Position numbers and translations under genes: made by a program
NCBI RefSeq assembly: GCF_000005505.3
Contig: NC_016135.3
Coordinates: 11,006,613-11,070,612, forward strand
Direction: 5' to 3'
Origin: Brachypodium distachyon
Taxonomy: Eukaryota > Streptophyta > Magnoliopsida > Poales > Poaceae
Length of the DNA stretch: 64,000 bases
Notes under the pieces: generated by a model
What the model was told of the DNA's origin: nothing
Seen by the model: only the letters and a program-made list of their open reading frames with translations
Databases searched by the model: none
In this document: one piece after another, positions 46,984 through 58,790 of the stretch
Numbering within the stretch: position 1 is the stretch's first letter
Layout: each line of letters opens with the position of its first letter

Positions 46984-49690
46984 TTACGACTGGTATGTCA
47001 TGACGTTGCGGTCGGGAAGCCGTGACAACTTCTGTACAATCTTCTCATCTTCATTCGCCGCAGCCCTCGGATACCAAAGATCCTTGAGCCACATGGCGAA
47101 TGTAGAATTGTGTGTTCGCTGGATCCAATCATCATTCCCGTTAGGGTTGAGGTTTCGAAGTTCTTCGATGTGCATGTCGATGAACGGCTTGACCTCTGGC
47201 GTGAGTTGCAGCATCATTGTGTGTGCTCTTATAAAGTCGTCCATTCTTTGGCGGGCATGCACATCAAGATCCTTTCGGCCAAGCCCACCTTCACCTTCTA
47301 GCTTCCCCTTATGTCGTGATTTGGGGACCCCTATGGGTTTGCGGTCCGCCAACTAATCAGTGCAGAACTCAACGCACTCTTCTGCATGATAGCCTTCCAC
47401 GATGCTTTCTTCAGGACGCCCTCTATTACGAACATATTGCTTCAGCACTCCGTTGTATCGTTCGGGCCCAAACATGTTGTGCAGGAACGATGGCCCTAAC
47501 AACAAGATCTCATCGGCGACGTGGACCATCAGATGGACCATAATGTCGAAGAACGTTGGGGGACAGAACATCTCACATTCGCACAATATCTGTATCATTG
47601 CGTGTCCCTCAGTTGCAGGCAACGGTCCACCGTGATCGCCTTTTGGCCGATCGTATCGAAGAAGTCACAGATCTTCATGACCGTCTCTCTCACCCATGGC
47701 TCCATGCAGCCTCTTATTGCAACCGGAAATAGCTGCGTGAGAATCACGTGGCAGTCATGAGACTTCATGCCAACCAGCTTATGGCTCTTCATGTCAACGA
47801 GTTTCTTGATGCTCGATGAGTAGTTTGATGGAACTTTGATGCCATGGAGACACTCGCACATTCTATGCAGCTCGGCTTTGCTCAGACTGTAACACGCAGG
47901 TTTGAATCGCGTATATATCGTGCGTTCACCATCCTTGTTTTCCTACGGTGCCTCTTCCTCTATCGGCCACAGATTCTCCCTTATCCCCATCCACATTAGG
48001 TCCTTCCGTGCCTTTGGTCCATCTTTTGACTTGTCCGCGTGGTGCATCATCAAGCCCAACAGGCTGTCGCACATGTTCTTCTCGACATGCATGACGTCTA
48101 TGGTGTGACGGCTCTGTAAGAACCTCAAGTAAGGCAGGTCCCAGAACACGGACCTCCTCTTGTACGTAAGGCCGCCATCTGGACCAGCAGCCAGCTGTGA
48201 TTTCCCGGCCACGACTTTGAGGTTCCTGACAATTTCGTATACTTCGTGTCCAGTCAGTTCCCTCGGTTTGTGTCGCCTCTCTGCCCTCCCATTGAAGTTT
48301 TTCTTGTCATCCCTCCACGGGTCCTTCATCTCTAGCCACTTACGGTTTCCCATGTACACAATCTTTTTTTATTCTGGTAGGAACAACCCTTCTGTCTCGT
48401 CCCCGCACTTTGTACACGCTTTGTACCCATGTGTTGACTGGCACGATGAGTTCCCGTTCGCCGGGTAGCCATGCACACATGTCAGGAGAGCTGCTCGAAG
48501 GGTGAACTCCTCCTTCTTATGAGCGTCCCAAACCTTTCGACCCTTCTGCCAAAGCTCCTTGAGCTCATCCTTCAGCAGCTCCAGATACACGTTCAGATCA
48601 GCTCCAGGCTGCTTAGGGCCTTGTATGAGCATTGATAGGTGGATGTACTTCCTTTTCATGACAAGCCATGGGGGGAGGTTGTATATGAAAAGGATCACCA
48701 GCCATGTGCTGTGTTTGCTGCTCAAGTTTTCGAACGGATTGATCCCGTCCGTACTCATCCCGAACCTGATGTTCCTGGGCTCTGCGCCGAACTCGGGGAA
48801 TTCGTCGTCTAGAGTCCTCCATTGAGCTGCAACTGCGGGGTGTCTAAGGACTCCATCATCATTGCGGTACACGCCCTCGGGATCGATATTCGCTTGAGTC
48901 GCGTCGTGGTAGACGAACCACCTGGCCCCCTTCTCGTTCTGGAACCAACGCTCCAGCCTGGTGCCACACGGGAGATACCATACCGTCTTTGCCGTCAGAC
49001 CACGCTTCACTTCTTCCTCCTCGCCGCTGTCAGGATTGGGGTCTTTCTTCCTGTATCGGGATGTTTTGCATACTAGACAGATGTGCATGTCTTTGTAGTC
49101 GCCCTTATATATGATGCAGTCCAGTGTACAAGCATGGTATCTGATGACCTCTAACCCGAGGGGGCATGTAACTTTCTTCGCCTCGTACGTGTTCTTAGGC
49201 AACTTGTTTCCCGGAGGAAGTACCGTACGTAGGTAACTCCGAATCCCCGTGAATCTGGAGTCCACGATGTTGTATTTTTCCTTTATACGCAAAAGTTCGA
49301 GCGTTACTTCTAGCACACTGTTATCCACGCCAACAGTTTCATATAACGGTGTCTCAGCATCCTCCCTCAGCTTCTCGAACTTACGGGACACCCTCTCATC
49401 CTCGGGGTCATCCAACTGATTCTGCAGATGCTGATCGTCAAGCATTTTAACCATCCTACCGGTTGGAATGTCCTCAATGTTGTTATCGACTTCAATGCCA
49501 TCCTCCCCGTGAGAAGTCCACCTTGAATAACCAGACACAAATCCCCGCATGAGCAAGTGCATCTCGACATCCTCTGGCTCGTACAGCTTGCTGTTCCGAC
49601 ATCTCACACAGGGACAACACATCTTATCACCCCCTTTCCTATGCATATCTTCCACGCCGGCATCAACAAAAGTCTTCAGCCGCCGAGTTA
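46984..49690 (-). pseudogene. TnpD-type CACTA transposase (Transposase-associated domain plus Tnp2)
   Basis: The protein begins with the transposase-associated domain (FVDAGVEDMH, CCPCVRCRNSKLYEPEDVEM, HLLMRGFVSGYSRW). The Tnp2 core follows: HACTLDCIIYKGDYKD, CLVCKTSRYRK, VWYLPCGTRLERWF, RNIRFGMSTDGINPF, STWLVILFIYNLPPWLVMKR and LKDELKELWQKG. Next comes CTKCGDETEGLFLPE and, after an in-frame TAA at 48369-48371, VYMGNRKWL and HTIDVMHVEKNMCDSLLG. A TAG at 47943 and a frameshift near 47610 follow, then FPPTFFDIMVHLMVHVADEI-like sequence and PERYNGVLKQYVRNRGRPEE. A stop lies at 47353 before KPIGVPKSRHKG, and the frame ends at 46984. At least three stops and one shift make it non-functional. The N-terminus extends slightly above 49655 without a clear Met. 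Confidence 0.93.
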
Positions 49691-50006
49691 CAACACAATT
49701 TATAAAAAAATGAACGAATCAGCTTGATCGACAAAAATGGAAAATTTCGGCATGACCTTTGCTAAAAAAAATAGCATTTTGCACTACGAAATTCGATGTT
49801 TGCATCAAAAACAAATTACCCCCACCCACATCGGCACGGCGGTCGGTATCACATCACGTAAGAAATACACGCCACAAAGGCCGGTGTCAACACACATTTA
49901 ATATGCTTGAACATGCACGTACACCGGTCCCGAGGTTAATCTTAACCCTGGGGCTAACGCCCAGGGGCTAAGATCCCCCATAAGCAGCAGCGGCCATGGA
50001 CTCCAG

Positions 50007-50083
50007 AGAGAGAGAGCTGCAGAGAGACAACTAGAGAGAGAGAGAGCTAGAGAGAGAGAGCTAGAGAGAGAGCGCGCCCATGG
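50007..50083. repeat. GA-rich microsatellite
   Basis: Runs of 'agagagagag' separated by 'ctagagag' over about 75 bases, inside the CACTA element near its right end. Confidence 0.9.
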
Positions 50084-50424
50084 GAGCAAATTAAAGCCAA
50101 AGAGAGGGCAATCCGGGGGGAGGGCAGAGCTATGCTACGGGGGAGCCACGGATAGAGAGGGGGCAGACCGGGGGAGCCGCTACAGAGAGATCAGGGCCGA
50201 ATTTCCTGCCGGCGGCCACGGTGCCATTAGTGGAGATTTTGCTAAATTGGAGAAGAATAGGAGGAGGAAGAGGGAGGAGAAGGGGGGGGAGAGCTACTAT
50301 CCGGCCGCCGCCATCAATTTTGGCAGGGCTTCGCCGGTGCGAGTGAGGAGAGAGCCGCAGCTGGTCCAGACAGACGCGCGAGCTCGACCAACTGCGACCT
50401 CGCACATTAGTTATATATAGGAAG

Positions 50425-51051
50425 GGCACCAGTGGCGGGTGTATGGATAAACCGCCACTGGTGATTTCCAGTTGCCGGCAAAAAAATAAACCGCCACTGA
50501 AGGGTCAGTAGTGGTGGGTTAAAGGAGGCCCGCCACTGGTGTTCTCCCACCAGTTTCCCCGCTTTAGTCCCACCTCGCTAGTTTACATGAGTTCCGACCA
50601 GCATAAAAAGGATTCCGCCGCCCCACTTACCGGTGGTTACTACTCAGTGCTCAGTGCATTCCCCGTTCCGGTTGAGTACTAAATGAATGATCGGGCGGTG
50701 CTTAAGGGGTTCAGGGAAGGTCACCGAGACTGAGTAGTACCATCATGTATCGGGTGGTCTACTAGTGGCGGTTCTTTTTTATGGCCGCCACTGGTGGTTG
50801 TTAGGGTTTCCATGGCCATTTCCAGTGGCGGTGACAAACACTGGCGCTGGTGATGGAGCACCAGTGGCGGTGACTTGTTTCGGGACAATATTCACCACCA
50901 CTGGTGGTGAGGCACCAGTGGCGGTGATAATCAATCACCGCCACTGGTGGCGCTCGTGGATGCCTTGAGAGGCCTCCAGTGGCGGTGTGTTTTTTGGTCC
51001 GTTTTAACCGCCACTGGAGGGGGATCACGGATGGGGTTTTCTGTAGTAGTG
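50425..51051. repeat. Right subterminal repeats and terminal repeat of the CACTA element
   Basis: Many copies of 'ccagtggcggtg' and 'ccgccactgg' in both orientations, then the terminal GGGGTTTTCTGTAGTAGTG. A minus-strand 'ctatatataact' near 50415, just inside the repeats, may be the element's TATA box. Confidence 0.9.
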
Positions 51052-51054
51052 AGA

Positions 51055-51663
51055 GTACTTATCCCTTGCCATCGGGTGAAAGTTATCTGGTGGAAGAAGC
51101 CTACTGAAGTCAAGGAAATTCCTCCAGATGTCTGACTTTTCTTCGACCAAATGCTGGAAGAAAATACTGTAGCCCGACCAAATTAATCACTACTCAAGTT
51201 CATTGTTTAGTAACACATATAATGTTTACTCCTCTATTCACCTCCATCCTTTATTGACCATTGACCCACTGGTAGTGATCAAGGTGGATATATTTAGCGG
51301 GCTGGCATGTCCATGAATTAGTCCGTATTTAAGTGCTGCCTAAATAGTTGCTGCTAAGTATAGCGAAAGAGATAACCAATATGCTAGTACGCGGTAAAAG
51401 AGTCGCAATAGCTGAAATTGTTTAGATGTACCACTAAGACCTCTAAACTTTGTTTAATTGAGCAAGCTTTTTGTAAAGTTACTCTTTCAAGCCAAGTACT
51501 GGTCTCTGTAGTCAACATACATGAACCTGATCGGATTTCCTTTTGGACGCAGGAGCCTTAGATGGCACTGGCTTCCTCAAGTGGTGAAAGGAGGTGATTT
51601 TGCGCGTTTTTTATTTATAGAAGTAGTAAGAATATCAGAAGATTTCCAATAAGTGTAAGAGAT
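51055..51663. other. Spacer between CACTA element and LINE
   Basis: AT-rich sequence with no gene I recognise. The first bases are the right flank of the CACTA target duplication. The LINE's 5' truncation point is near its right end. Confidence 0.5.
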
Positions 51664-53619
51664 TTATTTAAACGTCGATAATGTTGGCCTTGAGGAGAAG
51701 TATCTTGGACTCCCTATTCCTGAGGGCCGGATGAAGGATGGGAAATTCAAAGCAACAGAAGACAGAGTGACTAAAAGGCTTAATGACTGGATAGAGAAGT
51801 ACCTCTCAACGGCGGGAAAGGAAGTTCTTATCAAATCAGTTATACAAGCTATACCAACCTGTAGTATGAGTGTCTTCAAATTATTTGCTTCATTGTGTGA
51901 GGATCTAATGCAGCTTACGAGGAATTTTTGGTGGGGTGATGAGGAGAACAGGAAGAAGGTTCAATGGTTGGCATGGGATAAGTTGCTGCAGCCAAAAAAC
52001 CAGGGGGGGAATGGGCTTCAGGGACCTCAGGGTTTTTAATCAGGCGCTGCTGGCCAAACAGGCTTGGAGAATCATCGCAAATCCTGAGAGCCTCTGTGCT
52101 CAGATGCTGAAGGCAAAATACTTCCCTAATGGACATCTCCTTGATACGGCTTTCATCCAGCACGCCTCACCAAGTTGTCAGGGCATCATGTATTGATCTG
52201 CTGAAAAAGGGTGCGATCTGGAGAATTGGAGATGGAACTAAAGTGCGGCTCTGGAGAGATAATTGGCTCCCAAAAGGAAATCTAAAGGCGACGGGCAGAA
52301 CTGGTAGAAACAGATTTAGATGGGTCTCGGATCTCATTAGGACTGATTGTCTCGCGTGGGACGAACAAAGAGTACGCGGCACCCTGCTCCCTTTCGATGC
52401 AGACACGGTGCTTAGTATCCCTTTGATCTCGCGCAACACTGAAGATTTTGTGGCCTGGCATTATGAGAAGACTGGGATTTTTACTGTAAGGAGTGCGTAC
52501 AGATTGGGGTTAGCACTCAAGAGGGATGAGAAGATCTCAGGCCAGGGAAGCGCCAGGCCCAATGGAGATCGGGCCTTGTGGGAGATGCTCTAGAAAATCC
52601 CTGTCCCCCCGAAAGTTAGGGTTTTCACCTGGAAGCTTGGAACAGAATCCCTTGCAGTGCAAACCAATCGCCACAAACTAGATGTTAGAATCACACCGCT
52701 GTGCAGGATTTGTGGTGATGAGGAGGAGGATGGATACCATGCCGTCATGAACTGCACCAAGGCACGTGCATTCCGCCTTGAGATGAGGAATGTCTGGGAC
52801 ATCCCTGCGGAAGAGAAGCTCACAAACATTGGCCCGGACTGGGTTATTGTTCGGCTCAGTCAGATGTCCAAGATCCAGAGAGCATGTATGCTGTTTATTT
52901 GGTGGCGGGCTTGGCACCTCCGAAATGACATCGTTTTCAAAAAAGGGGAAGGCACCATTACCCAGTCGATGGGCTTCCTTTAGAGCTACCTTCAGTCGCA
53001 GCTAATGGACGAAAGGTGTGCGCAAGCGGATGACAGAAAGGGTAAGAGGGTGGTTGATGGGGTCCCGGCAACTCAGCTGAACGAAACCGAAGACCCCCCC
53101 CCTCCCCCCAATCGTATCCAATGGGAAAGGCCGGAAACCGGCTAGCAGAAGCTGAATGTGGACGCGAGTTTTAATGCTGATACTGGGCAGGCGGCCTGGG
53201 GGAGCATCCTCCGAAATCACTTAGGAGAGATCGTGATGTCGGCCTGGGGGGAGCTACCCCGAGTCCCTAATGCGGGCGTGGCTGAGGCGCTGGCGTGTTT
53301 TCACGGACTCAGAGCCGCCTCTCAAGTCACCGCTTGCCCCATTGTCCTGGCCACTGACTGCTTGCAGCTGGTTGCCGCCCTTTCGAAGGAGGAGCCAAAT
53401 TGCTCCGATACTGCGATGATTGTCAGAGAAGTTAAGATTATGTTTGATAAGTTCCCCCAGTGGGCGGTCAGGAAAGAACCGTGTCAGGCGAATGCTGCGG
53501 CGCACGAACTTGCCAGACTTAGTTGGCAGGGCCTTGCAGGCAACTGTCTTTTGGGGTCAGCCCCTAGAATTGTTTTAGACGTCTGTCTAAGGGATTGTAC
53601 GCCTGTTCCCGTTGATTAA
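51664..53619 (+). pseudogene. LINE ORF2 C-terminal half with RNase H (RVT_3-type)
   Basis: It opens GLEEKYLGLPIPEGRMKDGK and AGKEVLIKSVIQAIPTCSMS, the segment after the YADD box. It continues WRIGDGTKVRLWRDNWLP, then FTVRSAYRLGLAL, then PVPPKVRVFTWKL. The zf-RVT finger is CRICGDEEEDGYHAVMNC. The C-terminal RNase H starts NVDASFNADTGQAAWGSILR, with AEALACFHGL and LATDCLQLV carrying the Asp and Glu residues, and ends at 53619. Breaks: frameshifts near 52010 and 52190, and stops at about 52591, 52981 and 53145. The first and third stops fall where relatives have Trp. Confidence 0.92.
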
Positions 53620-53648
53620 TGAAAGCCCTGCCTTTTCAAAAAAAAAGT
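51664..53648 (+). mobile_element. 5'-truncated LINE (RT C-terminus, zf-RVT and RNase H)
   Basis: The coding sense starts inside the region after the RT core and ends with an A run (53640-53648). Ribosomal and endonuclease-side parts are absent, which is typical of incomplete reverse transcription. The presence of an RNase H domain separates it from the LINE at 39867. No clear target duplication was found. Confidence 0.88.
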
Positions 53649-55747
53649 TTGTCCATATATACTAGTAATATGGATATACAAATTTACAATACCAAATATC
53701 AAATAAATGCACTAGTACTAAACATATGCACGATAAATACGCATTTATAGTGTATTTATTTGCTATCTTTATCAATAAATATGATCAAACTTCAAATCTC
53801 TTGGACAAGGACAAAACTAGGATATCATCTTTAAATAGAAATCCTCCTAGAATATTTATAGGGTAGATTTTGATACTATGTTTATTAATAAATAAGGTCT
53901 GACTTCAATTCTTTTGACTCAGCATTTATGGACAAAACTGGGATATCCTCATTTATAGCCAAAAGTAGGATATCTAGGATATCCTCATTTATGGACAAAC
54001 TAAGATATCCTTATTTAGAACAGTACTAAGATATCCTCATTTAATGGCAACAAACCCGAACATTGAAAACCAACCGCTGCTGCCTAAGATATCCTCATCT
54101 AAGGTTTCCCTAAGATATCATCATTTAAGGGTTCCCTAAGATATCCTCATTTAAGGGTCATATACATCTAACGGGCTTAGAAAAGGTACAGTTTAATACT
54201 CAGTCCGTGATAGAAAGAAGGTTAGAGCTCGAAGAAGTAATAATTATGTTAATATTGAGATGGCAGTTTTCAGTAAAAATATGAAGTTAAAACCATCTTT
54301 ACGGTGCAAACTGTGCAAATTTCATAAAATGGTGTTTACAAGTTTTAAATATGTCTACAGAAGTAGCATATGTTGGATGTGTGCTACAAACGTACAAAAG
54401 TTCACGCAAAAACTCAAGTACATTTGGCAGGAATCAAAATGAGAAATATTTCAAATCAATAGTGCTAATATTCATGTTGAATTTATTTTCTTCCTACCGC
54501 TAAATGCAATTAAATTTGAACTTGTAATTTTACACATATATAAAACATTACTTCCGTAATATATATGCAAAAAAAATTAGAACCTTTTGAACTTTTTACA
54601 ATGATTTCTACGGAGTTTCCACTGTAAAAGTGGTTTTCACCACATACGCCACTTTTTAAATCACCTTGGAAATGTCTGATTAGGCGATCCACCAGATTTT
54701 GTTCCTTTTTCACTTCTAGATTATGTAACTATCATTTAATTTAATAGTGTTTCCTACTGAGTACAAATTAAAGTGCTTGAAATATTGATTTCTTCCATGG
54801 CCCATTATCTCAATAGGCGAAAATGCACCATGGTTCATGAATTTTATCCATCAGGTTTGAATTGATCCCTAGGTTATACTTAGGGATGCGAATGCCACCC
54901 TTATTTTTTTTTTATCAAACACTATTTCAAAATAGACATGTGGATCAACCAAAAATGTAAGGTCTACAAATTCTTTGTTTTTCTTTCATTTAGGATTCGA
55001 CGACCATGCCATTTCACTGATGTTTTCTCTCCTGCATTTGGAGATTATGATGCCCTTAAGATCCGCAGGGGAATCAAGGGATACACGTAGAATGAATAAT
55101 AAAAGTTCTTATGCTTGGTGTTCAAATCATAGGATTGCATCAAATGAATTACGCATTTTTCTTATTTCCTATTCAATGGCTTGTTGGAGCCTAGATAGAT
55201 GATGTTTACAAAATTGAGTCGCCAACACTTTTCACCAGCTTAGTCCTTTGGGTAAACCGGAGAATACATGGGACTCAATAAAACTTATTGATTTGAGAGA
55301 TCAATTAACATGGTGGATGTGGTGGGATTGCACAATCGGCTTTAGTTGTTATTGACTTAGAATGATATTTGACAAAAAAAAGTAAATAAAAGTGGCATTA
55401 ATATTAGTTTCAAATTAAAATTTGCGTCATCGCTTCCTTAAGGTACCGCGGTTCTGGTCGACCATTCAGGGGTGAGTCCCACGCAACCTACTCTTGCTTT
55501 TCATTATTTGTCCTGAAACAACAGTAAGCGGTAATATACATCCATTCTTCACCCCGCCCCCTCTCGCCCAGCGAAGAAAAATACTTTCTCCACATTCTAT
55601 CCTCAAGACCCAATTCGGTCCTCTCCTCCTCAAAGAGAGATAAATAGGGCCCGTCGCCGCCCTGTCGCCCTCCGCCCTACTTGCATGCAATCTCCATATA
55701 ACATCCCGAGATAGCGAGGGCTAGTGTTTGTTATCCCATTCGGCGGC
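53649..55747. other. AT-rich intergenic stretch with short dispersed repeats
   Basis: From 53830 to 54160 the word 'aagatatcctcattta' and close variants recur about ten times at irregular spacing. The remainder is AT-rich without recognisable coding content. Near 55638-55647 'agataaatag' could be a TATA box for the possible exon at 55748. Confidence 0.55.
53915..54155. repeat. Degenerate repeats of GATATCCTCATTTA
   Basis: Copies such as 'ggatatcctcatttatg', 'aagatatcctcatttaat' and 'aagatatcatcatttaagg' follow each other with 10 to 40 bases between. GATATC is palindromic, so the unit partly reads the same on both strands. Confidence 0.8.
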
Positions 55748-55848
55748 ATGGAAGGAGCATCTGTGTCCGAGCGTTCTGTCTTGCCTCTTACGCCGTCGCT
55801 ATCCCTCTCCACTACCGCTGACCTCCCTTGTGGCAAATGCAATGCAAG
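55748..55848 (+). pseudogene. Possible orphan first exon of a zinc-finger-type gene
   Basis: The ATG lies in a good context (gcggcATGG) about 100 bases after a TATA-like 'gataaatag'. The frame reads MEGASVSERSVLPLTPSLS and ends DLPCGKCNAR at a GT donor. The CxxC near the end resembles the first half of a short plant zinc finger (GRF-like), whose second half would lie in the next exon. No continuation was found before the tandem array at 55976 or beyond. The array may have replaced it. This is an inference from motif style. Confidence 0.4.
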
Positions 55849-55975
55849 GTGAGAGTGACCCGATCCAAGAGTTCTGATCTGTTATTACTATTAAAAAGAA
55901 ACTAGATGGAAGCAAGATTTGTCGAAGTTGGGATATGCGTCCCTGATTTATCTAAAGATGGTTTATTTCATTTTC

Positions 55976-57492
55976 CAAATCTCCAATTGATTTTTAGCCG
56001 AAAGTATACTATCAGAAGTGTCATGAATTTAGTACAAGTTTCCTAGGCCTAAAGTTTAAAGAATTTTTTTTGGGGTTTGTAGTTCAAAGCCTCTCAAAAT
56101 TTACTTATGAATTCCTGGTTAAAAGGGTTGGATTTGGTTGCCTCGAGCGCTACCTCCGACGCTTGACTCACCAGAGGGGGAAGGTAGGGGTGGGCGGAAG
56201 GGGAAAGGGTGGAAGCGCAAGGAGGTGCAAATCTCCAATCGATTTTTAGCGGAAAGGATACTATCAAAACTGTCATGAATTTAGTACAAGTTTACTAGGT
56301 CTAAAGTTTAAAGATTTCTTTTTTGGGTTTGTAGTTGAAAGCGTCTCAAAATTTACTTATGAATTCCCGGTTAAAAGGGTTGGATTTGGTTGCCTCGAGC
56401 GCTACCTCCGACGCTTGACTCACCAGAGGGGGAAGGTAGGGGTGGGCGGAAGGGGAAAGGGTGGAAGCGCAAGGAGGTGCAAATCTCCAATCGATTTTTA
56501 GCGGAAAGGATACTATCAGAAGTGTCATGAATTTAGTACAAGTTTACTAGGTCTAAAGATTAAAGATTTCTTTTTTGGGTTTGTAGTTGAAAGCGTCTCA
56601 AAATTTACTTATGAATTCCCGGTTAAAAGGGTTGGATTTGGTTGCCTCGAGCGCTACCTCCGATGCTTGACTCACCAGAGGGGGGAAGGTAGGGGTGGAC
56701 GGAAGGGGAAAGGGTGGAAGCGCAAGGAGGTGCAAATCTCCAATTGATTTTTAGCGGAAAGGATACTATCAAAACTGTCATGAATTTAGTACAAGTTTAC
56801 TAGGTCTAAAGTTTAAAGATTTCTTTTTTGGGTTTGTAGTTGAAAGCGTCTCAAAATTTACTTATGAATTCCCGGATAAAAGGGTTGGATTTGGTTGCCT
56901 CGAGCGCTACCTCCGACGCTTGACTCACCAGAGGGGGGAACGTAGGGGTGGACGGAAGGGGAAAGGGTGGAAGCGCAAGGAGGTGCAAATCTCCAATCGA
57001 TTTTTAGCGGAAAGGATACTATCAAAAGTATCATGAATTTAGTACAAGTTTACTAGGTCTAGAGTTTAAAGATTTCTTTTTTGGATTTGTATTTGAAAGC
57101 GTCTCAAAATTTACTTAAGAATTTCCTAGTTAAAATGGTTGGATTTGGTTGTGTCAAGCGCTACCTCCGACGCTTGACTCACCAGAGGGGGGGACGTAGG
57201 GGTGGACGGAAGGGGAAAGGGTGGAAGCGCAAGGAGGTGCAAATCTCCAATCGATTTTTAGCGGAAACGATACTATCAGAAGTATCATGAATTTAGTACA
57301 ACTTTACTAGGTCTAAAGTTTAAAGATTTCTTTTTTGGATTTGTATTTGAAAGCGTCTCAAAATTTACTTACGAATTTCTTAGTTAAAAGGGTTGGATTT
57401 GGTTGTGTCAAGTGCTACCTCCGACGCTTGACTCACCAGAGGGGGGAAGGTAGGGGTGGGCGGAAGGGGAAAGGGTGGAAGCGCAAGGAGGT
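55976..57492. repeat. Tandem array, about six units of 252-254 bp
   Basis: Units start at about 55976, 56228, 56480, 56733, 56986 and 57240, each at 'caaatctccaat'. Each contains 'tcatgaatttagtacaag', 'gcgtctcaaaatttactta' and 'cctccgacgcttgactcacc', and closes with a G-rich segment ('gaaggtaggggtgggcgg', 'aaggggaaagggtgg'). Outer units differ most and inner units least. Antisense frames of about 60 codons repeat but carry no domain I know. Confidence 0.95.
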
Positions 57493-58620
57493 CATTTGGG
57501 TCTTTGAATGAAATGGAAACTAACGGGTTGTTTTGACCTTGGGGACGGGATGTTAGAGTCAGACGTCCCCACTTGGTCTGGGGTAGATAGCCTTGGTCCG
57601 TAAGCCCTACAGGAGAAAGCACAATGTTTGGGCAGGGCTCGGGCTTCACCATTCAACCGAAAAAACTTATTTTTTTTTTAAAAAAGAAATGTACATGCTA
57701 TTTTTCACTATCAAAATGGTTAAATAACCATCATTCTAATCAAAATGGTAGTTCATGTGCTTCGGGACGGGCCCAAGTTTTGATCATCAAGTGTGCTCTC
57801 CGCTACCCAAATATTGTGAGGGGATGAATTTGTCTTTGACTTGAACAAGATAATAGAGTTCTATAGCTAGAATGTTTGGTCCTTTATGGTAAGATATTTT
57901 TTCTCTTGTGTTGCATCCTATGTTTCCGAAAATAAAGAGAATCATCTTTTCGGTATAGTTTAATTCAACTTAATTTTAGTCTGTGTTATTTAACTTTTGT
58001 GACGTTCCATCCCGATATTCAGGATACCTGTAAAGGCCACAGCTGGCTCTTTGTCCTGCGAGGTAAGATAATCGTTGATTGGACAAGAGAGAATGTAGCC
58101 GACTCTTACTTGAAAGCTGGACTCGAGTAACGGAAACCGAAAAGTCGATCGTTTTGGTTTTACGCGCTGTCATATACGGACTAGTATGTTTTAGATATCA
58201 AGTTAGTATAAGACACATCTTACTATGTAAGTTAATTTTTTTAATCAAAATTTTGATGACATTAGGAAATGGAAGAGTGAAACTACTGACTCTACCTTTA
58301 TAGAGAAAAAAAAAGGTTTGGTAATAGAGAAACACTTGCTATGTTAGCCATATATTTTTCCCGGTTTTCTTTACTCTGGATCATGGTAAGTGACAAGTTC
58401 AGAAAAAAAAGATAAGGTAAAAATTGGCATGTCCCGGAAAGAAGCGCAGGGTCAATAGCAAGGATACAATTAGGATCTTCCTATTGCCAATTAATCAGCT
58501 ACCCGAAGAACCTGTGATTGAGCACACCCGACATACCTATCGTCCCGACCGAATTATAGGCGCCGCGAAATCGATCGCCGTCAGCTGCAGCATCCTTTGG
58601 TCCTTGCTCGCCGCCTTCAC
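57493..58620. other. Intergenic and upstream region of the ACR gene
   Basis: No coding content is recognised. The last few hundred bases before 58621 presumably hold the ACR promoter, but I see no element I can name with confidence apart from the TATA box. Confidence 0.5.
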
Positions 58621-58628
58621 ATATAAAA
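58621..58628 (+). promoter_or_regulatory. TATA box of the ACR gene
   Basis: ATATAAAA lies about 170 bases upstream of the ATG, preceded by a C-rich stretch and followed by a CT-rich leader with 'cttctacgtctcttcttgcc', which is typical of plant 5' untranslated regions. Confidence 0.7.
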
Positions 58629-58790
58629 GCCACCGGAGCGAGAGCTTTTCCGGTCGTCGGTCCGGGCAAGGCCAGCACACCACCCAACTTACCACAAAAG
58701 TCCTCTCTGCTTCTACGTCTCTTCTTGCCTTTTCTCTTCGTGCCAAGTGAAACTATAGCTGTTGGATGCGAGTGAGAGAGTGTGTCCGCC

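Larger units (their letters stand above)
35173..51051 (-). mobile_element. CACTA (En/Spm) transposon, 15.9 kb, degenerate, with nested LINE
   Basis: The left end starts CACTACTCCAGAAAACCCC and the right end is GGGGTTTTCTGTAGTAGTG, its inverted partner with one change. AGA at 35170-35172 and 51052-51054 is the expected three-base target duplication. Both ends carry many inverted copies of 'ccagtggcggt' (35185-35530 and 50425-51030). Inside, all on the minus strand, are a TnpD-type transposase, a second plant En/Spm transposase-like gene and a Ulp1-like domain, all broken. A LINE of about 4.77 kb is nested at 39867-44633. An extra block of terminal-type repeats at 45355-46540 suggests two fused elements. 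Confidence 0.92.

Noticed and set aside
54975..55202. Possible gene at 54975-55202
   Set aside because: A 75-codon frame with no recognisable motif, splice support or start context in AT-rich sequence.
56094..57652. Repeated antisense 60-residue frame in the tandem array
   Set aside because: It repeats with the 253-bp unit and has no start context, domain or splice support; taken as incidental.
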